DNA of 64,000 nucleotides from Halosegnis rubeus (GTDB lineage Archaea; Halobacteriota; Halobacteria; Halobacteriales; Haloarculaceae), in assembly GCF_009184545.1 (NCBI RefSeq), contig NZ_QJOW01000002.1, positions 62,001 through 126,000 of the forward strand, written 5' to 3'. The notes beneath the pieces are model-generated. The model saw only the letters and a program-made list of their open reading frames with translations, did no database searches and was not told where the DNA came from. Every line of letters starts with the position of its first letter. The first letter of the stretch is position 1. A program made the translations under genes and the position numbers. This document shows, piece after piece, positions 53,080-61,426 of the stretch.

Positions 53080-54171
53080 ATGGACCCCCGTATCCGCGAG
53101 CACGCCGAGGTGCTCGTCGACCACAGTACCGAAATCCAGCAGGGCGACAACGTTCTCATCCGCGGTCAGCCGGCCGCCGAGGACCTTGTCGTCGCCGTCA
53201 ACGAACTGTGTGCTGAACGCGGCGCCACCACCTCCGTCTCGATGGGCTCGTCCCGCGCGAGTCGCGCCTACATGCGCGCCGTCGACGAGGAGGACATCGA
53301 ACTCAATGAGATGGCGCTGGCCGAAATCGAGGCCGCAGACGCGATGATTTCCATCCGGGGTCAACAGAACATGTCCGAACAGAGCGACGTGCCTCCGGAG
53401 ACCCGACAAAAGCAGTCGGCCGAGAACAAGCCAATCCAGCAGGAGTATCTCGAGAAGCGGTGGAACGGGACGCAGTTCCCGACGCCGTCGGGCGCACAGA
53501 AGGCCGAGATGTCCACGGAAGCATACGAGGAGTTCGTCTGGAGCGCCGTCAACAAAGATTGGGACGCCGTCGAGGAGTACCAGTCGCAGTTGGTCGACAT
53601 CTTGGAGGACGCCGACGAGGTGCACATCAAGTCCGGCGAGACGACGGACGTGCGCATGTCCATCGAGGGCAACATCGTGAAAAACGACTGCGGGAAGCAC
53701 AACATGCCGGGCGGTGAGGTGTTCACCGCGCCCATCGCCGACAGCGTCGAGGGCGAGGTGCTGTTCGACAAGCCGGTGATGGTCCACGGCCGCGAGGTGC
53801 TCGGTGCCCGACTCGTCTTCGAAGATGGCGAGGTCGTCGAACACGACGCCGAGAAGAACGAGGAGATGCTCACGTCGCTGCTCGAAACCGACGAGGGAGC
53901 CAAACGCCTTGGTGAACTCGGTATCGGGATGAACCGCGATATCGACGAGTTCACCTACAACATGCTGTTCGACGAGAAGATGGGCGACACCGTCCACATG
54001 GCCATCGGAATGGCCTACGAGGACACCGTCAGCGAGGAAAACGAGCGCAACGACTCGGCCGTCCACACCGACATGATCGTCGACATGAGCGAGGACTCGT
54101 TCATCGAGGTCGACGGCGAGCGCATCCAGACGGACGGGACGTTCGTGTTTGAGGAGAGCGACGCCGAGTAA
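53080..54171 (+). CDS. M29-family aminopeptidase
   Basis: The 363-residue protein begins MDPRIREHAEVLVDHSTEIQQGDNVLIRG, the usual start of thermophilic M29 metallo-aminopeptidases. GKHNMPGGEVFTAPIADSVEGEV (about residues 206-228) carries metal ligands, followed by the DEFTYNMLFDEKMGDTVHMAIGMAYE block and C-terminal AVHTDMIVDM. The enzyme removes N-terminal residues from peptides in the cytoplasm. An ATG at 53074 is also in frame. Confidence 0.92.
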   Translation: MDPRIREHAEVLVDHSTEIQQGDNVLIRGQPAAEDLVVAVNELCAERGATTSVSMGSSRASRAYMRAVDEEDIELNEMALAEIEAADAMISIRGQQNMSEQSDVPPETRQKQSAENKPIQQEYLEKRWNGTQFPTPSGAQKAEMSTEAYEEFVWSAVNKDWDAVEEYQSQLVDILEDADEVHIKSGETTDVRMSIEGNIVKNDCGKHNMPGGEVFTAPIADSVEGEVLFDKPVMVHGREVLGARLVFEDGEVVEHDAEKNEEMLTSLLETDEGAKRLGELGIGMNRDIDEFTYNMLFDEKMGDTVHMAIGMAYEDTVSEENERNDSAVHTDMIVDMSEDSFIEVDGERIQTDGTFVFEESDAE

Positions 54172-54181
54172 CACGAGGCGT

Positions 54182-54321
54182 CGAAACGACGCGGGAGCGA
54201 GCGCCGCAAGCGACACGCGGAGTAGTTCAGCCGAACGAAGTGAGGCTGAACAGAAACGACGCGGGAGCGAGCAGCGCGAGCGACACGCGGAGTAGTCCAA
54301 ACGAGCGAAGTGAGTTTGGAC
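54182..54321. repeat. two 70-bp tandem repeats with covarying hairpins
   Basis: Two units of exactly 70 bases (54182-54251, 54252-54321) follow the aminopeptidase stop. Each begins with gacgcgggagcgag… and contains agcgacacgcggagtag. Each ends in a perfect 8-bp hairpin with an 11-base loop: GTTCAGCC-gaacgaagtga-GGCTGAAC at 54225-54251 and GTCCAAAC-gagcgaagtga-GTTTGGAC at 54295-54321. The stems differ at several positions but both sides changed together, so the structure appears to be maintained. A third partial unit (cgggagcgacc) follows. Confidence 0.8.
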
Positions 54322-54343
54322 ACGAACGAGCGGGAGCGACCCC

Positions 54344-55012
54344 CTACACCACGTCGCTCTCGATTGTTCGCCCGTCCGTATCGAACGTCTCAATTGCGTC
54401 GGCCGCGGCCTCTGTATCGGCGTCGTCGTCCACCATTGCGAGCGCCTGCTCCAGCGTGGCGAAGACGAACTCGTTGTCGCGAAGCTTTTCGAGTGCAGAC
54501 GCACTGACCGTCCCGCCGTCGCCCTCGTCGGCCCACAGCAGGGCGGCCCGCGGGTCCAGCGGGAGCGTGTCGTCCCCGTCGTCGAACTTTCCGAGACGCT
54601 TGGGGACGGCGCGCTCAAAGCCGGTGTTCGAGACCGTCACGCGAATCGGGAGGTCGTCGGTGTCGGGTAGTAGATGCGCGACGAGACAGGCGGCGGGGTC
54701 GACGTAGCCCGAGTCGTCGGCGCGAAGCCGGTCTGGATGCTCCTCGGCCCACTCCGCGCGGACGCTCTTGCCGACGCCCGCGACGCCGTGGCGTTCCTCG
54801 AACTCGGCTTCGCGTTCGGGGCTGTCCTTGAACAGCAGGTCCTTGGTGAGGTAGATATCGACGCGCGGGACGGGGTCGAGTCCGACGACGATGTCGCCGG
54901 CGACCCAGATCTCGCGCAGCGGCACGGGTAGGGGGTCACTCGCGCGGTCGAGCATGCGCTCGATGGTCGCGACGGCCCGCTCGCGGTCGATGCCGGCGGT
55001 CACGTCTGTCAT
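54344..55012 (-). CDS. haloarchaeal protein of unknown function
   Basis: The 222-residue acidic protein starts MTDVTAGIDRERAVATIERML. A strand-rich core reads REIWVAGDIVVGLDPVPRVDIYLTKDLLF (residues 33-61), and a second domain includes YVDPAACLVAHLLPDTDDLPIRVTVSNTGFERAVPKRLG. No catalytic signature is recognised. The ATG at 55012 is preferred since the upstream extension is rich in Arg and lacks the acidic bias. It is divergent from the frameshifted gene at 55086. Confidence 0.72.
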   Translation of the reverse strand: MTDVTAGIDRERAVATIERMLDRASDPLPVPLREIWVAGDIVVGLDPVPRVDIYLTKDLLFKDSPEREAEFEERHGVAGVGKSVRAEWAEEHPDRLRADDSGYVDPAACLVAHLLPDTDDLPIRVTVSNTGFERAVPKRLGKFDDGDDTLPLDPRAALLWADEGDGGTVSASALEKLRDNEFVFATLEQALAMVDDDADTEAAADAIETFDTDGRTIESDVV

Positions 55013-55085
55013 ACCCGGAGGTAGGCGGTGTCGGACAAACCGCTTGCGCCCGAGGATACAAGCGACGACCCGCCGTGGCCCGGAT

Positions 55086-55513
55086 ATGCGCACCGCGACC
55101 TTCGGCGACGGCGACGACCTCGGCAACCCGGTCGTCTCGCTGGCGATGCGGCTACCGATTGCGACGCCGATTCTGCCCGCGGGCATCGAGAAGGCGGAAC
55201 TGGGCGAGCTAACGACGGACGAGCGCTACGCCGAGAATCCGAGCCGAGCCGCGCCGACGTTCCTGCGGGAGGCGTCTTGTGCCCAACAACGGCTGCTGCC
55301 GTTTGACGCCGAGCGCGCGAGCGTGTTCTACTCGCCGACCGACGGGGTCTCAGCGCGGGCGAAATCGAGGAGCGCGTCCCCGAATCCCATCGGGTCGCCT
55401 ACGACGGCGGGCACGAACTGTTCGCCTCGCGGTGTCGCGGCGAACACATCGAGACAGTGCGGGCGGCCCTCGAATCCGGGCCGGACGCGCTGGGGAGTGA
55501 GCGAAAGCCGTAA
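55086..55513 (+). pseudogene. small gene of unknown function with one frameshift
   Basis: The ATG at 55086 opens MRTATFGDGDDLGNPVVSL and continues to VFYSPTDGVS near 55350. There the acidic coding frame jumps by one base to GEIEERVPESHRVAYDGGHE and LFASRCRGEHIETVRAAL, ending at TAA 55511-55513. Codon use is normal on both sides, so one base seems lost in the ctcagcgcggg stretch. Corrected, the protein would have about 142 residues. No family is recognised; it is either a young pseudogene or a sequencing error. Confidence 0.7.
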
Positions 55514-55536
55514 TCGGTTCGCGACGAATCCTGCGT

Positions 55537-56511
55537 ATGGACTGCGATAAGTGCGGGACGGACGCGGTCACGCATCTCGCCTACTCTGGCTTGCATCTCT
55601 GCGAGGGGTGTTTCACCCAGTCGGTCGAGAAGCGCGTCCGCAAGCGCATCCGCGAGGACGGAGTTGTCCCCGACGACGCCACGCCCGAGGACCCGGACAC
55701 GTGGGTCATCGGTCTCTCCGGCGGGAAAGACAGCGTCGTCCTCACGAAGATTCTCCACGACACCTTCGAGCAGGACCCGCGTATCGAACTCATCGGGCTG
55801 ACGATCCACGAAGGCATCGAGGGGTACCGCGACGAGAGCGTCGACGCCTGTGTCGAACTCGCCGACGACCTCGAGCTTCGCCACGAACTCGTCACCTACG
55901 AAGAGGAGTTCGGGGTCCAGATGGACGACGTGGCCGAAGAGGACCCCGAGGGAATGGCTCCCTGCGCGTACTGTGGCGTGTTCCGCCGGGACATCCTCGA
56001 ACGGTACGCTGACGAACTGGGCGCGGACAAGCTGCTGACGGGCCATAACCTCGACGACGAGGCCCAGACTGCCCTGATGAACTTCCTCGAAGGGAACCCC
56101 CGCCAGATTGCGAAACACTTCGACGCCTCCCTGGGCGGCTTCGACGACCGCGAGACCCAGGAGACGTTCGTCCCGCGAGCGAAGCCGCTGCGCGACGTAC
56201 CGGAGAAAGAAGTCGCGCTCTACGCGCACGTCGAGAATCTGCCCGCCCACATCACCGAGTGTCCACACGCGAGCGAGGCGTATCGCGGTGAGATTCAGGA
56301 ACTCCTGTTGAAGCTCGAATCGAATCACCCGGGAACGCGCCACTCCATCATGGCCGGCTACGAACAGCTCGCCGAGAGCGCGGCCGACTCGCTGCGCGAC
56401 GGCGTCGACGACCTCGGGGAGTGTGACCGCTGTGGCGCGCCGACCGACCGCGACGTGTGTCGCAAGTGCTACCTGGTCGAGGCGGTTGACGGCGAGGTTC
56501 CCGCGCGGTAG
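55537..56511 (+). CDS. ncsA: tRNA 2-thiolation enzyme NcsA (TtuA/Ncs6 family)
   Basis: The 324-residue protein adenylates tRNA uridine 34 for sulfur insertion. An N-terminal zinc finger holds CDKCG and CEGC, the PP-loop SGGKDS lies near residues 64-69, a CAYC pair at about 145-148, and a C-terminal zinc finger CDRCG…CRKC. It adjoins ftsZ2, as in Haloferax volcanii where ncsA and ftsZ2 are neighbours. Sulfur comes from ubiquitin-like SAMP proteins in the well-studied relative. Confidence 0.93.
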   Translation: MDCDKCGTDAVTHLAYSGLHLCEGCFTQSVEKRVRKRIREDGVVPDDATPEDPDTWVIGLSGGKDSVVLTKILHDTFEQDPRIELIGLTIHEGIEGYRDESVDACVELADDLELRHELVTYEEEFGVQMDDVAEEDPEGMAPCAYCGVFRRDILERYADELGADKLLTGHNLDDEAQTALMNFLEGNPRQIAKHFDASLGGFDDRETQETFVPRAKPLRDVPEKEVALYAHVENLPAHITECPHASEAYRGEIQELLLKLESNHPGTRHSIMAGYEQLAESAADSLRDGVDDLGECDRCGAPTDRDVCRKCYLVEAVDGEVPAR

Positions 56512-56645
56512 CGTCTGCCCTGTGGCTGCCGCGCGTCATACGCGTGTCTGCCACGTGTAATACGCGACTTGTCTGTTCTGACTCACCAACTATGTCAGAA
56601 TAAATACGCGCACAGTTACTGCTCAAAACGCAAGACAGCACCGCA
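56512..56645. other. intergenic region between ncsA and ftsZ2 ends
   Basis: The region between two convergent genes holds two similar segments, gtcatacgcgtgtctg (56537-56552) and gtaatacgcgacttgtctg (56557-56575), and an AT-rich stretch before the ftsZ2 terminator. No gene was found. Confidence 0.4.
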
Positions 56646-56667
56646 AAAAGTCAGATACGATATCTGA
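56646..56667 (-). terminator. ftsZ2 terminator hairpin
   Basis: On the minus strand, immediately after the ftsZ2 TAA (56669-56671), TCAGATA and TATCTGA (56651-56667) form a 7-bp stem with a three-base loop, followed by CTTTTTG. This is a bacterial-style stem plus T-run. Confidence 0.6.
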
Positions 56668-56668
56668 T

Positions 56669-57874
56669 TTATCGGATAACGTCGAGACCGTTGTTCGTCT
56701 CGGTCGGGGACTCGCCGCCGTCCGTGTGACCGGTACCGAACTCCGAGCCGGACGACTCCGTCGCCCGCGAGATGTCGGAGTCGACCTTGTTGATACCGTC
56801 CACATCGGCGTCGATGGCCTCGCGCGAGGCGTCGGCCTGCTTTTGCGTCGACGGGCCGAGAATCTGGGCCGACTGAACGCCCGTCATGATGGCCATGACG
56901 CGCACCTTCCCCTTGTACTCGTCCTCGATGCGCGCGCCCCAGATGACGTTCGCGTTGGCTTCGAGTCGCTCGGTGATGTTCTGAGCGATTCCCTCGGCCT
57001 CTTTGAGCGTGAGGTCCGGACCGCCGGTGATGTGGACGAGCCCGCCCGTCGCGCCGCGATAATCCACGTCGAGCAGCGGGTGGTTCATCGCGTCTTTCAC
57101 CACTTCCTGCGTCTTGTTCTTATCCTGCGTCTCGCCGACGAGCATGACCGCGACCCCGCCTTGTCCCATGATAGAGGTCATGTCGGCGTAGTCGAGGTTG
57201 ATGAGCGACGGCTGGGTGATGGTCTCCGAGATGCCCTTCACCGTCTCGGCGATGATCTGGTCCATCACCGAGAACGCCTTCCCGATGGGAAGGTTCGGCA
57301 CGTAATCCAGCAGACGGTTGTTGTCGAGGACGATAATGGAGTCCGCCTCGTTGCGGAGCTTCTCTAGTCCTTCCTCGGCTTTCACCGTGCGGGCGCGCTC
57401 GACGTTGAACGGCGTCGAGACCATCCCGACGACGATAGCGCCCTGCTCTTTGGCGATTTTCGAGACGACCGGCGCAGCACCGGTCCCGGTTCCGCCACCC
57501 ATGCCCGCGGTGACGAAGACGAGGTCCGCGTCGCCGAGGACCTCCTTAATCGTGCCCTGTGCCATCTCCGTGGCGCGGGCACCGACCGACGGCTCACCAC
57601 CGGCACCGAGTCCCTCGGTGAGAGACTTGCCGACCAGAATCTTGGTGTCGGCTTCGATCATCTGCAGGTGCTGTTTGTCGGTGTTGATAGCGATAGTGTC
57701 GGCACCGTTGACGCCGATGTTGTACAGTCGGTTGACGGTGTTGTTGCCCGCGCCACCACAGCCGATGATGGCGATTCGCGGGTCGCCGAAGCCGTCGACG
57801 TCGTTGCCCGCCTCCGAGAGGTCGCGGTTTTCTGCCTCTGCGTTCTCCAACGCGGAGTTGACGAGGTCTTGCAT
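56669..57874 (-). CDS. ftsZ2: cell division protein FtsZ2
   Basis: The 401-residue tubulin homologue polymerises with GTP at mid-cell and drives constriction. The nucleotide motifs are [14 protein letters not shown] near residues 36-49, the tubulin signature [11 protein letters not shown] near 128-138, and the T7-loop NLDYADM near 230. The C-terminal tail is unstructured and ends NNGLDVIR. Adjacency to a ribbon-helix-helix gene and to ncsA identifies the FtsZ2 type. The ATG at 57874 overlaps the cdrS stop (TGATG), so the pair is coupled; an in-frame ATG at 57889 lies within cdrS. Confidence 0.94.
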   Translation of the reverse strand: MQDLVNSALENAEAENRDLSEAGNDVDGFGDPRIAIIGCGGAGNNTVNRLYNIGVNGADTIAINTDKQHLQMIEADTKILVGKSLTEGLGAGGEPSVGARATEMAQGTIKEVLGDADLVFVTAGMGGGTGTGAAPVVSKIAKEQGAIVVGMVSTPFNVERARTVKAEEGLEKLRNEADSIIVLDNNRLLDYVPNLPIGKAFSVMDQIIAETVKGISETITQPSLINLDYADMTSIMGQGGVAVMLVGETQDKNKTQEVVKDAMNHPLLDVDYRGATGGLVHITGGPDLTLKEAEGIAQNITERLEANANVIWGARIEDEYKGKVRVMAIMTGVQSAQILGPSTQKQADASREAIDADVDGINKVDSDISRATESSGSEFGTGHTDGGESPTETNNGLDVIR

Positions 57875-58044
57875 CAGACCTTCGCCCACGGGCGCGTCTC
57901 GTCCTCGTGGTCTTCCTGTTCATTCAGCATCTCACGGACGGCCGAGCGAATCGCTTCGCTGCGATTCGGGAACTCTCCCGTATCGACCATCTGTTCGACG
58001 CCGGCGATCTGCTGTTCCGGAATTCGTAGTGTCACACGCTCCAT
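57874..58044 (-). CDS. cdrS: ribbon-helix-helix regulator CdrS
   Basis: The 56-residue protein is a minimal RHH domain: [40 protein letters not shown], with the DNA-contacting strand RVTLRI at the N-terminus. CdrS controls ftsZ2 and cell division in Haloferax and Halobacterium. The gene is directly upstream of and coupled to ftsZ2, as there. The ATG at 58044 gives a normal RHH start. Regulation is discussed with the operator at 58148-58198. Confidence 0.92.
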   Translation of the reverse strand: MERVTLRIPEQQIAGVEQMVDTGEFPNRSEAIRSAVREMLNEQEDHEDETRPWAKV

Positions 58045-58147
58045 TGTTGTATTCCCTGAGTAAGACGGCGTGCGGTGCACACCCGCAACACGTTTACAGC
58101 CCGGAAACGCCCGACAGCGCTGGGGTACGTCCGACCCCGCCCGTTCT

Positions 58148-58198
58148 GTAAGACGACCGTCTTACGCAACCGTATGCACAGACTGTGGGGTTATAAAT
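58148..58198 (-). promoter_or_regulatory. cdrS-ftsZ2 promoter with GTAAGAC palindrome
   Basis: On the minus strand the TATA box catttataacc is at 58189-58199, placing a start site near 58165-58168. There a perfect inverted repeat, GTAAGACG (58148-58155) and CGTCTTAC (58158-58165), covers the start. The heptamer GTAAGAC or its complement also occurs at 58060-58066, 58212-58218, 58265-58271 and about 58491-58497. Several RHH dimers could bind, so this is probably the CdrS/CdrL autoregulatory operator. Confidence 0.6.
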
Positions 58199-58268
58199 GT
58201 TTGCATGGTGCGTAAGACAAGAATAGGGAATCGGCGTATACGGCGACGAAACGCGCGATTACGGTGTC

Positions 58269-58799
58269 TTACGAGTCGTTCAACACGTCTGCGGCGGTCG
58301 TCCGACGGCCGCAGGCGGGACAGAACGCCCAGTCCGAGCGGAGTTCGTCGCCACACTCACAGAACACGCGGTGGGTGGCTTTCTCTCCACAGTTGGCGCA
58401 GTAAACGGCAGACGGCGGCAGTTCGTCGCCACACTGTTTGCACGTCTCCGGCTCCGATTCCGGCGCGTTTGCGTCCGGCGCGTCCTCTGTCTTACGCGTC
58501 TCACCGTCCGTCGACGCGTCGGCCTCGACGGCGTTTGCAGCCCCTTCGAGCGTGATATTGACGTTTACGTCCTGTGGAGAGCGTCGGACGCCACCGAGCC
58601 GTTCCTCGATGAGCGTATCGATGCGGTCTGCGAGCATCGCGTCGACCGTCCCCGACTCCGGGGTCGGCTCCGTATCCGACGTTCCGGGCTCGTCGAGATA
58701 CTCGCGCAGCGCCTCGCGCATCACCTCGCTCTTCGAGGCGTCGAACTCGTCGAGCTGTCGGACGAGTTCGTCGTCCGCCCGGAACGTTATCTTACTCAT
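58269..58799 (-). CDS. cdrL: long ribbon-helix-helix regulator CdrL
   Basis: The 176-residue protein combines an N-terminal RHH domain (MSKITFRADDELVRQLDEFDASKSEVMREALREYL) with an acidic linker and two C-terminal zinc-ribbon modules: CKQCG…CANCG (about residues 119-136) and CECG…CPACG (about 146-163). It matches CdrL, encoded upstream of cdrS in Haloferax and reported to control cdrS-ftsZ2. It is 224 bases upstream of cdrS in the same direction. Confidence 0.9.
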   Translation of the reverse strand: MSKITFRADDELVRQLDEFDASKSEVMREALREYLDEPGTSDTEPTPESGTVDAMLADRIDTLIEERLGGVRRSPQDVNVNITLEGAANAVEADASTDGETRKTEDAPDANAPESEPETCKQCGDELPPSAVYCANCGEKATHRVFCECGDELRSDWAFCPACGRRTTAADVLNDS

Positions 58800-58935
58800 C
58801 AGTCGTCTCTGCTTGTGTGGCGCGGTATTTCAATCTTCCCGCGTGTCTGACAGCCGTCTCACCTCCGTCTGTCAACCGTCATCCGGCGTCCGATGATAAC
58901 GGTTAAGTCCGACACCCGACTGGATTCTGGTACGC

Positions 58936-59009
58936 CCGCCCTTAGCTCAGACTGGTAGAGCAGTCGACTGTAGATCGACTTGTCCCCCGTTCAAATCGGG
59001 GAGGGCGGA
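58936..59009 (+). tRNA. tRNA-Tyr (GTA)
   Basis: The 74-base gene folds as a cloverleaf: acceptor CCGCCCT/AGGGCGG with discriminator A, a D-arm around AGCTC, anticodon stem GTCGA/TCGAC with loop ctGTAga, and T-arm CCCCG-ttcaaat-CGGGG. The first pair C1:G72 is typical of archaeal tRNA-Tyr. No intron is present and CCA is not encoded. Its 3' half is the attachment site of the downstream element. Confidence 0.95.
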
Positions 59010-59011
59010 CT
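58982..59011 (+). repeat. attachment site attL
   Basis: This 30-base sequence, gtcccccgttcaaatcgggg plus ten bases, covers the T-arm and 3' acceptor of tRNA-Tyr and is identical to 63515-63544. Confidence 0.9.
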
Positions 59012-59361
59012 TCTCCGCCGAACGATTCAGAGCCGAGAGGAGTTGCGCAGTCGTGCGATTCCATCTCGACGTGTTTGGGTTCAACAGGTCACCTGACTCG
59101 GGTTACCGCCGTCGTGCGTTCGCGTATAGCCGAACGTATTGGGGAACCTAGAAACTTTCGGCCCGAAGTCACGTACTGCTGTCATTCCGGTTCACAAGCC
59201 TTGCGCGGCGTATTTTTTATACAGCGCGTTGAACTCGGTGCCATAGAAAGAGGCCACCCCGACTCCGAAAATACCCCTGCTCTGCAACCAGCCATATGCG
59301 ACCAAGGTGGATTCGAGCCTGAATATCCGCCAGATGTGCTATATGGGAAATACCCCGTGAA
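59012..59361. other. left end of the element without a called gene
   Basis: Between the tRNA and the first leader copy there is no convincing gene. A frame from 59075 runs to 59380 but has mixed codon use and no recognisable product. The box tattttttatac at 59211-59222 could be a promoter. Confidence 0.4.
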
Positions 59362-59393
59362 GACCGCCCGATTGTCATAGGATAGAATGAGGA
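59362..59393 (+). repeat. element leader repeat, copy 1 (before rnhA)
   Basis: The 20-base sequence gaccgcccgattgtcatagg (59362-59381) recurs exactly on the minus strand at 62417-62436. Extended to 59393 it matches 60404-60430 at 25 of 27 positions. It lies about 80-110 bases before the RNase HI start. Confidence 0.75.
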
Positions 59394-59470
59394 AGTATGA
59401 AACGAGTCTCAACGCAGAGTGGCACGTATCGAGTGATGGACAGACGAGAAGACACAGGTGGTGGTTGGTG

Positions 59471-59872
59471 ATGACCACATCCGCTATTATCCACTTCGAC
59501 GGAGGTGCCCGTCCACCAGATAACGGTCGGGGTGCTATCGGGTACATCGTCAAGATAGACAACTCAACCGAGGAGAAGGGAAGCGAACGGATTGGGACGG
59601 CAACCTGCAACGAAGCCGAGTATCAGGCACTCATCCGAGGGCTGGAGACGGCTTCAGAGATGGGGTGTACCGACGTTGAGGTGAAGGGCGACTCGCAGTT
59701 AATCGTCCGCCAAGTCAACGGTGAGTGGAAGACGAGAGAGCCTCATCTTCGTGAACTCCGCGACCGCGCACAGGGGTTGGCTGACGGGTTCGAGAAGTTT
59801 GAGATACAGCACGTCTCACGAGAGGAAAACGGAGAGGCCGATGAGTTGGTGGAGGAAGCCTTCGCAAACTGA
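59471..59872 (+). CDS. rnhA: ribonuclease HI
   Basis: The 133-residue enzyme cleaves RNA in RNA-DNA hybrids. The four acidic positions are visible: Asp in IIHFDGGARPPDNGRGAIG (residue 9), Glu in CNEAEYQALIRGL (~49), Asp in VEVKGDSQLIVRQVNGEW (~73) and a C-terminal Asp in NGEADELVEEA (~125). The archaeal/cyanobacterial short type fits. The ATG at 59471 follows the G-rich run ggtggtggttggtg. In a replicating element it may remove RNA primers. Confidence 0.92.
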   Translation: MTTSAIIHFDGGARPPDNGRGAIGYIVKIDNSTEEKGSERIGTATCNEAEYQALIRGLETASEMGCTDVEVKGDSQLIVRQVNGEWKTREPHLRELRDRAQGLADGFEKFEIQHVSREENGEADELVEEAFAN

Positions 59873-59956
59873 ATTAATCTGCTCGTTAAATATAGAGGCT
59901 GGATTCAGCAACGTGTTTCGGCGGCTTTTTTGAGTCCACCGTGAGTGAAACTGTAT

Positions 59957-60301
59957 ATGACAGACGAAATATCCCTCGATGGCCGGACGCTTGTTGGTGT
60001 TGCAAATACTGACGCTGGTGAAGTGAGTGGGGATACCCGCTTTGAGTTTGAGCAAGAGGGCGACCGGATTTACGCACACTACTCCGGTGGTGATATCGTC
60101 GATGGGCATCTCGTTGGAACGTTCGATGGCAGTGAGTGGGATATTAGGTACACGCAAATCAATTCGGAGCACGAAACTGCGAGTGGGCACTCCATAGGGA
60201 CCGTCAAACTGCTTGATGACGGCCGTGTTCGTGTCGAAGACGAATGGGATTGGGAATCACAAGAGGGAAGTGGTGAGTCAATACTTGAAGAGGTTGCCTG
60301 A
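59957..60301 (+). CDS. small protein of the family often labelled N-acetylglutamate synthase
   Basis: The 114-residue protein reads MTDEISLDGRTLVGVANTDAGEVSGDTRF, EQEGDRIYAHYSGGDIVDGHLVGTFDG and later HSIGTVKLLDDGRVRVEDEWDWES. This beta-barrel-like pattern is widespread in bacteria and haloarchaea, where automated labels call it N-acetylglutamate synthase without biochemical support. It has no GNAT motif, so that name is doubtful. The ATG at 59957 is preferred over 59945. It may be cargo of the element. Confidence 0.75.
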   Translation: MTDEISLDGRTLVGVANTDAGEVSGDTRFEFEQEGDRIYAHYSGGDIVDGHLVGTFDGSEWDIRYTQINSEHETASGHSIGTVKLLDDGRVRVEDEWDWESQEGSGESILEEVA

Positions 60302-60403
60302 AGCAAGCCTCTGGTGTGAAGTACGCGGGCTGTCTTCAGCACGGCTCTCGATATATGATAGACCGTTTAGATACTTTCTCGGTGTCTACCTCCGTGACAC
60401 TTA

Positions 60404-60485
60404 CCCGATTGTCATAGGGTGGAATGAGGAGAGTGACCAGAGGAGTGACCGCCGGAATGACACAGGAGGTGTGTGATGACCACAC
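60404..60485 (+). repeat. element leader repeat, copy 2, with a five-codon gene remnant
   Basis: The leader (60404-60430) is followed at about 60455-60478 by gacacaggaggtgtgtg and ATGACCACA, corresponding to gacacaggtggtg…gtgATGACCACA at the RNase HI start. Here the frame stops after five codons (TGA at 60491-60493). The gene that followed appears to have been deleted, leaving only its leader and start. The remaining bases from 60302 to 60502 hold no gene. Confidence 0.65.
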
Positions 60486-60502
60486 CCTTCTGAACCTCCA
60501 CT

Positions 60503-61426
60503 TCACAGGTACTCTCCCTCGAAGGTATCGCCTCGATACGCTTTCCCTATGGTCATCTCACCGTATGTCTGATTCCCTCGATACTCGTCCCACTTCGGTC
60601 GCATCCGACCAGAGGCTCGGAAGCACTCATCTATCAACTGCTCATCGCCCTTACACCAGAAGTAGAGGTGCTTGACGAAGGCCATATCAGCCCGTGAGGT
60701 GTCTCCACTGTAGCCAGCATCACTCCCATCCCATAGTCGGAGGATCGCGTCTCCATCAACCGAGGTGCGACTGCTTGCTCCGTACTCTCGGATGGTTCGG
60801 CGCACCTGTTCGGGAGTTGCATCAACGTCACCTCCACCGAACTCCTGTTCGCTCATAGGCTTCTGGTCGCCTCCTGTGTCGGGTTGGTCATCGACAGGGA
60901 GATACTCCTCCTGTGTGGTTCGAGCGACTGAGGAGCGGCTCTCGACCGATGTATGGCCGTCGTACACGTCTCCCGTGAGGACGAAGTACCGACTCTCGTC
61001 GTACACTTCTAGGTGGTCACCCTCGGACAAGTCACCGCGATGCTTGCGGTCGTCCGAGTGGTTGGCTTCTGCGATGACGTGCAACCCTGTGCCCGAACTC
61101 GATACCTCGGTGTAGGAGTCGAGCCGTTGCACGATGGTTCGAGCCTCCTTGGTGAACTCACCGTTGCGCTTCACGTCGTCTAAGTCGAAGCCGACGAAGG
61201 GGTCATCCTCGGTGAAGCAGAAGGCTACCTGTCCACCGATCCGGTGAGCCTCTGCCTGTGCCTCGGCGAAGGTGAGCAGGTTCTCCGAGTGTTGCCACTT
61301 GCTCGATGGAGTGACCGGCTCCTTGTCCTGTGTCACGAGCCAGCAGTCGCGCTGTTTCAACCGGCTCGGGAAATCATCACCACCTGTGTTCTCTCGGCTG
61401 TCCTGCTGGAAGGTGAAGGTCGTCAC
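60503..61426 (-). CDS. AEP primase-like protein with NrS-1-type helix-bundle region
   Basis: In the 307-residue protein the archaeo-eukaryotic primase motifs are visible: the metal pair in FVGFDLDDV (about residues 72-80), the [11 protein letters not shown] block (about 112-122) and [15 protein letters not shown] (about 138-152). The C-terminal region, from [19 protein letters not shown] to the end, resembles the helix-bundle domain of phage NrS-1 polymerase-type PrimPols. No helicase domain follows, so the protein is a short PrimPol. It is probably the element's replication initiator. The upstream gene overlaps it (ATGA). Confidence 0.82.
   Translation of the reverse strand: MTTFTFQQDSRENTGGDDFPSRLKQRDCWLVTQDKEPVTPSSKWQHSENLLTFAEAQAEAHRIGGQVAFCFTEDDPFVGFDLDDVKRNGEFTKEARTIVQRLDSYTEVSSSGTGLHVIAEANHSDDRKHRGDLSEGDHLEVYDESRYFVLTGDVYDGHTSVESRSSVARTTQEEYLPVDDQPDTGGDQKPMSEQEFGGGDVDATPEQVRRTIREYGASSRTSVDGDAILRLWDGSDAGYSGDTSRADMAFVKHLYFWCKGDEQLIDECFRASGRMRPKWDEYRGNQTYGEMTIGKAYRGDTFEGEYL

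Noticed and set aside
59075-59380. 101-codon frame at the left end of the integrated element
   Set aside because: No start context, mixed composition, and it ends inside the repeated leader sequence.
59957-60301. Name N-acetylglutamate synthase for this small protein
   Set aside because: No acetyltransferase motif is present, and arginine synthesis here uses LysW; the label is a transferred database name.
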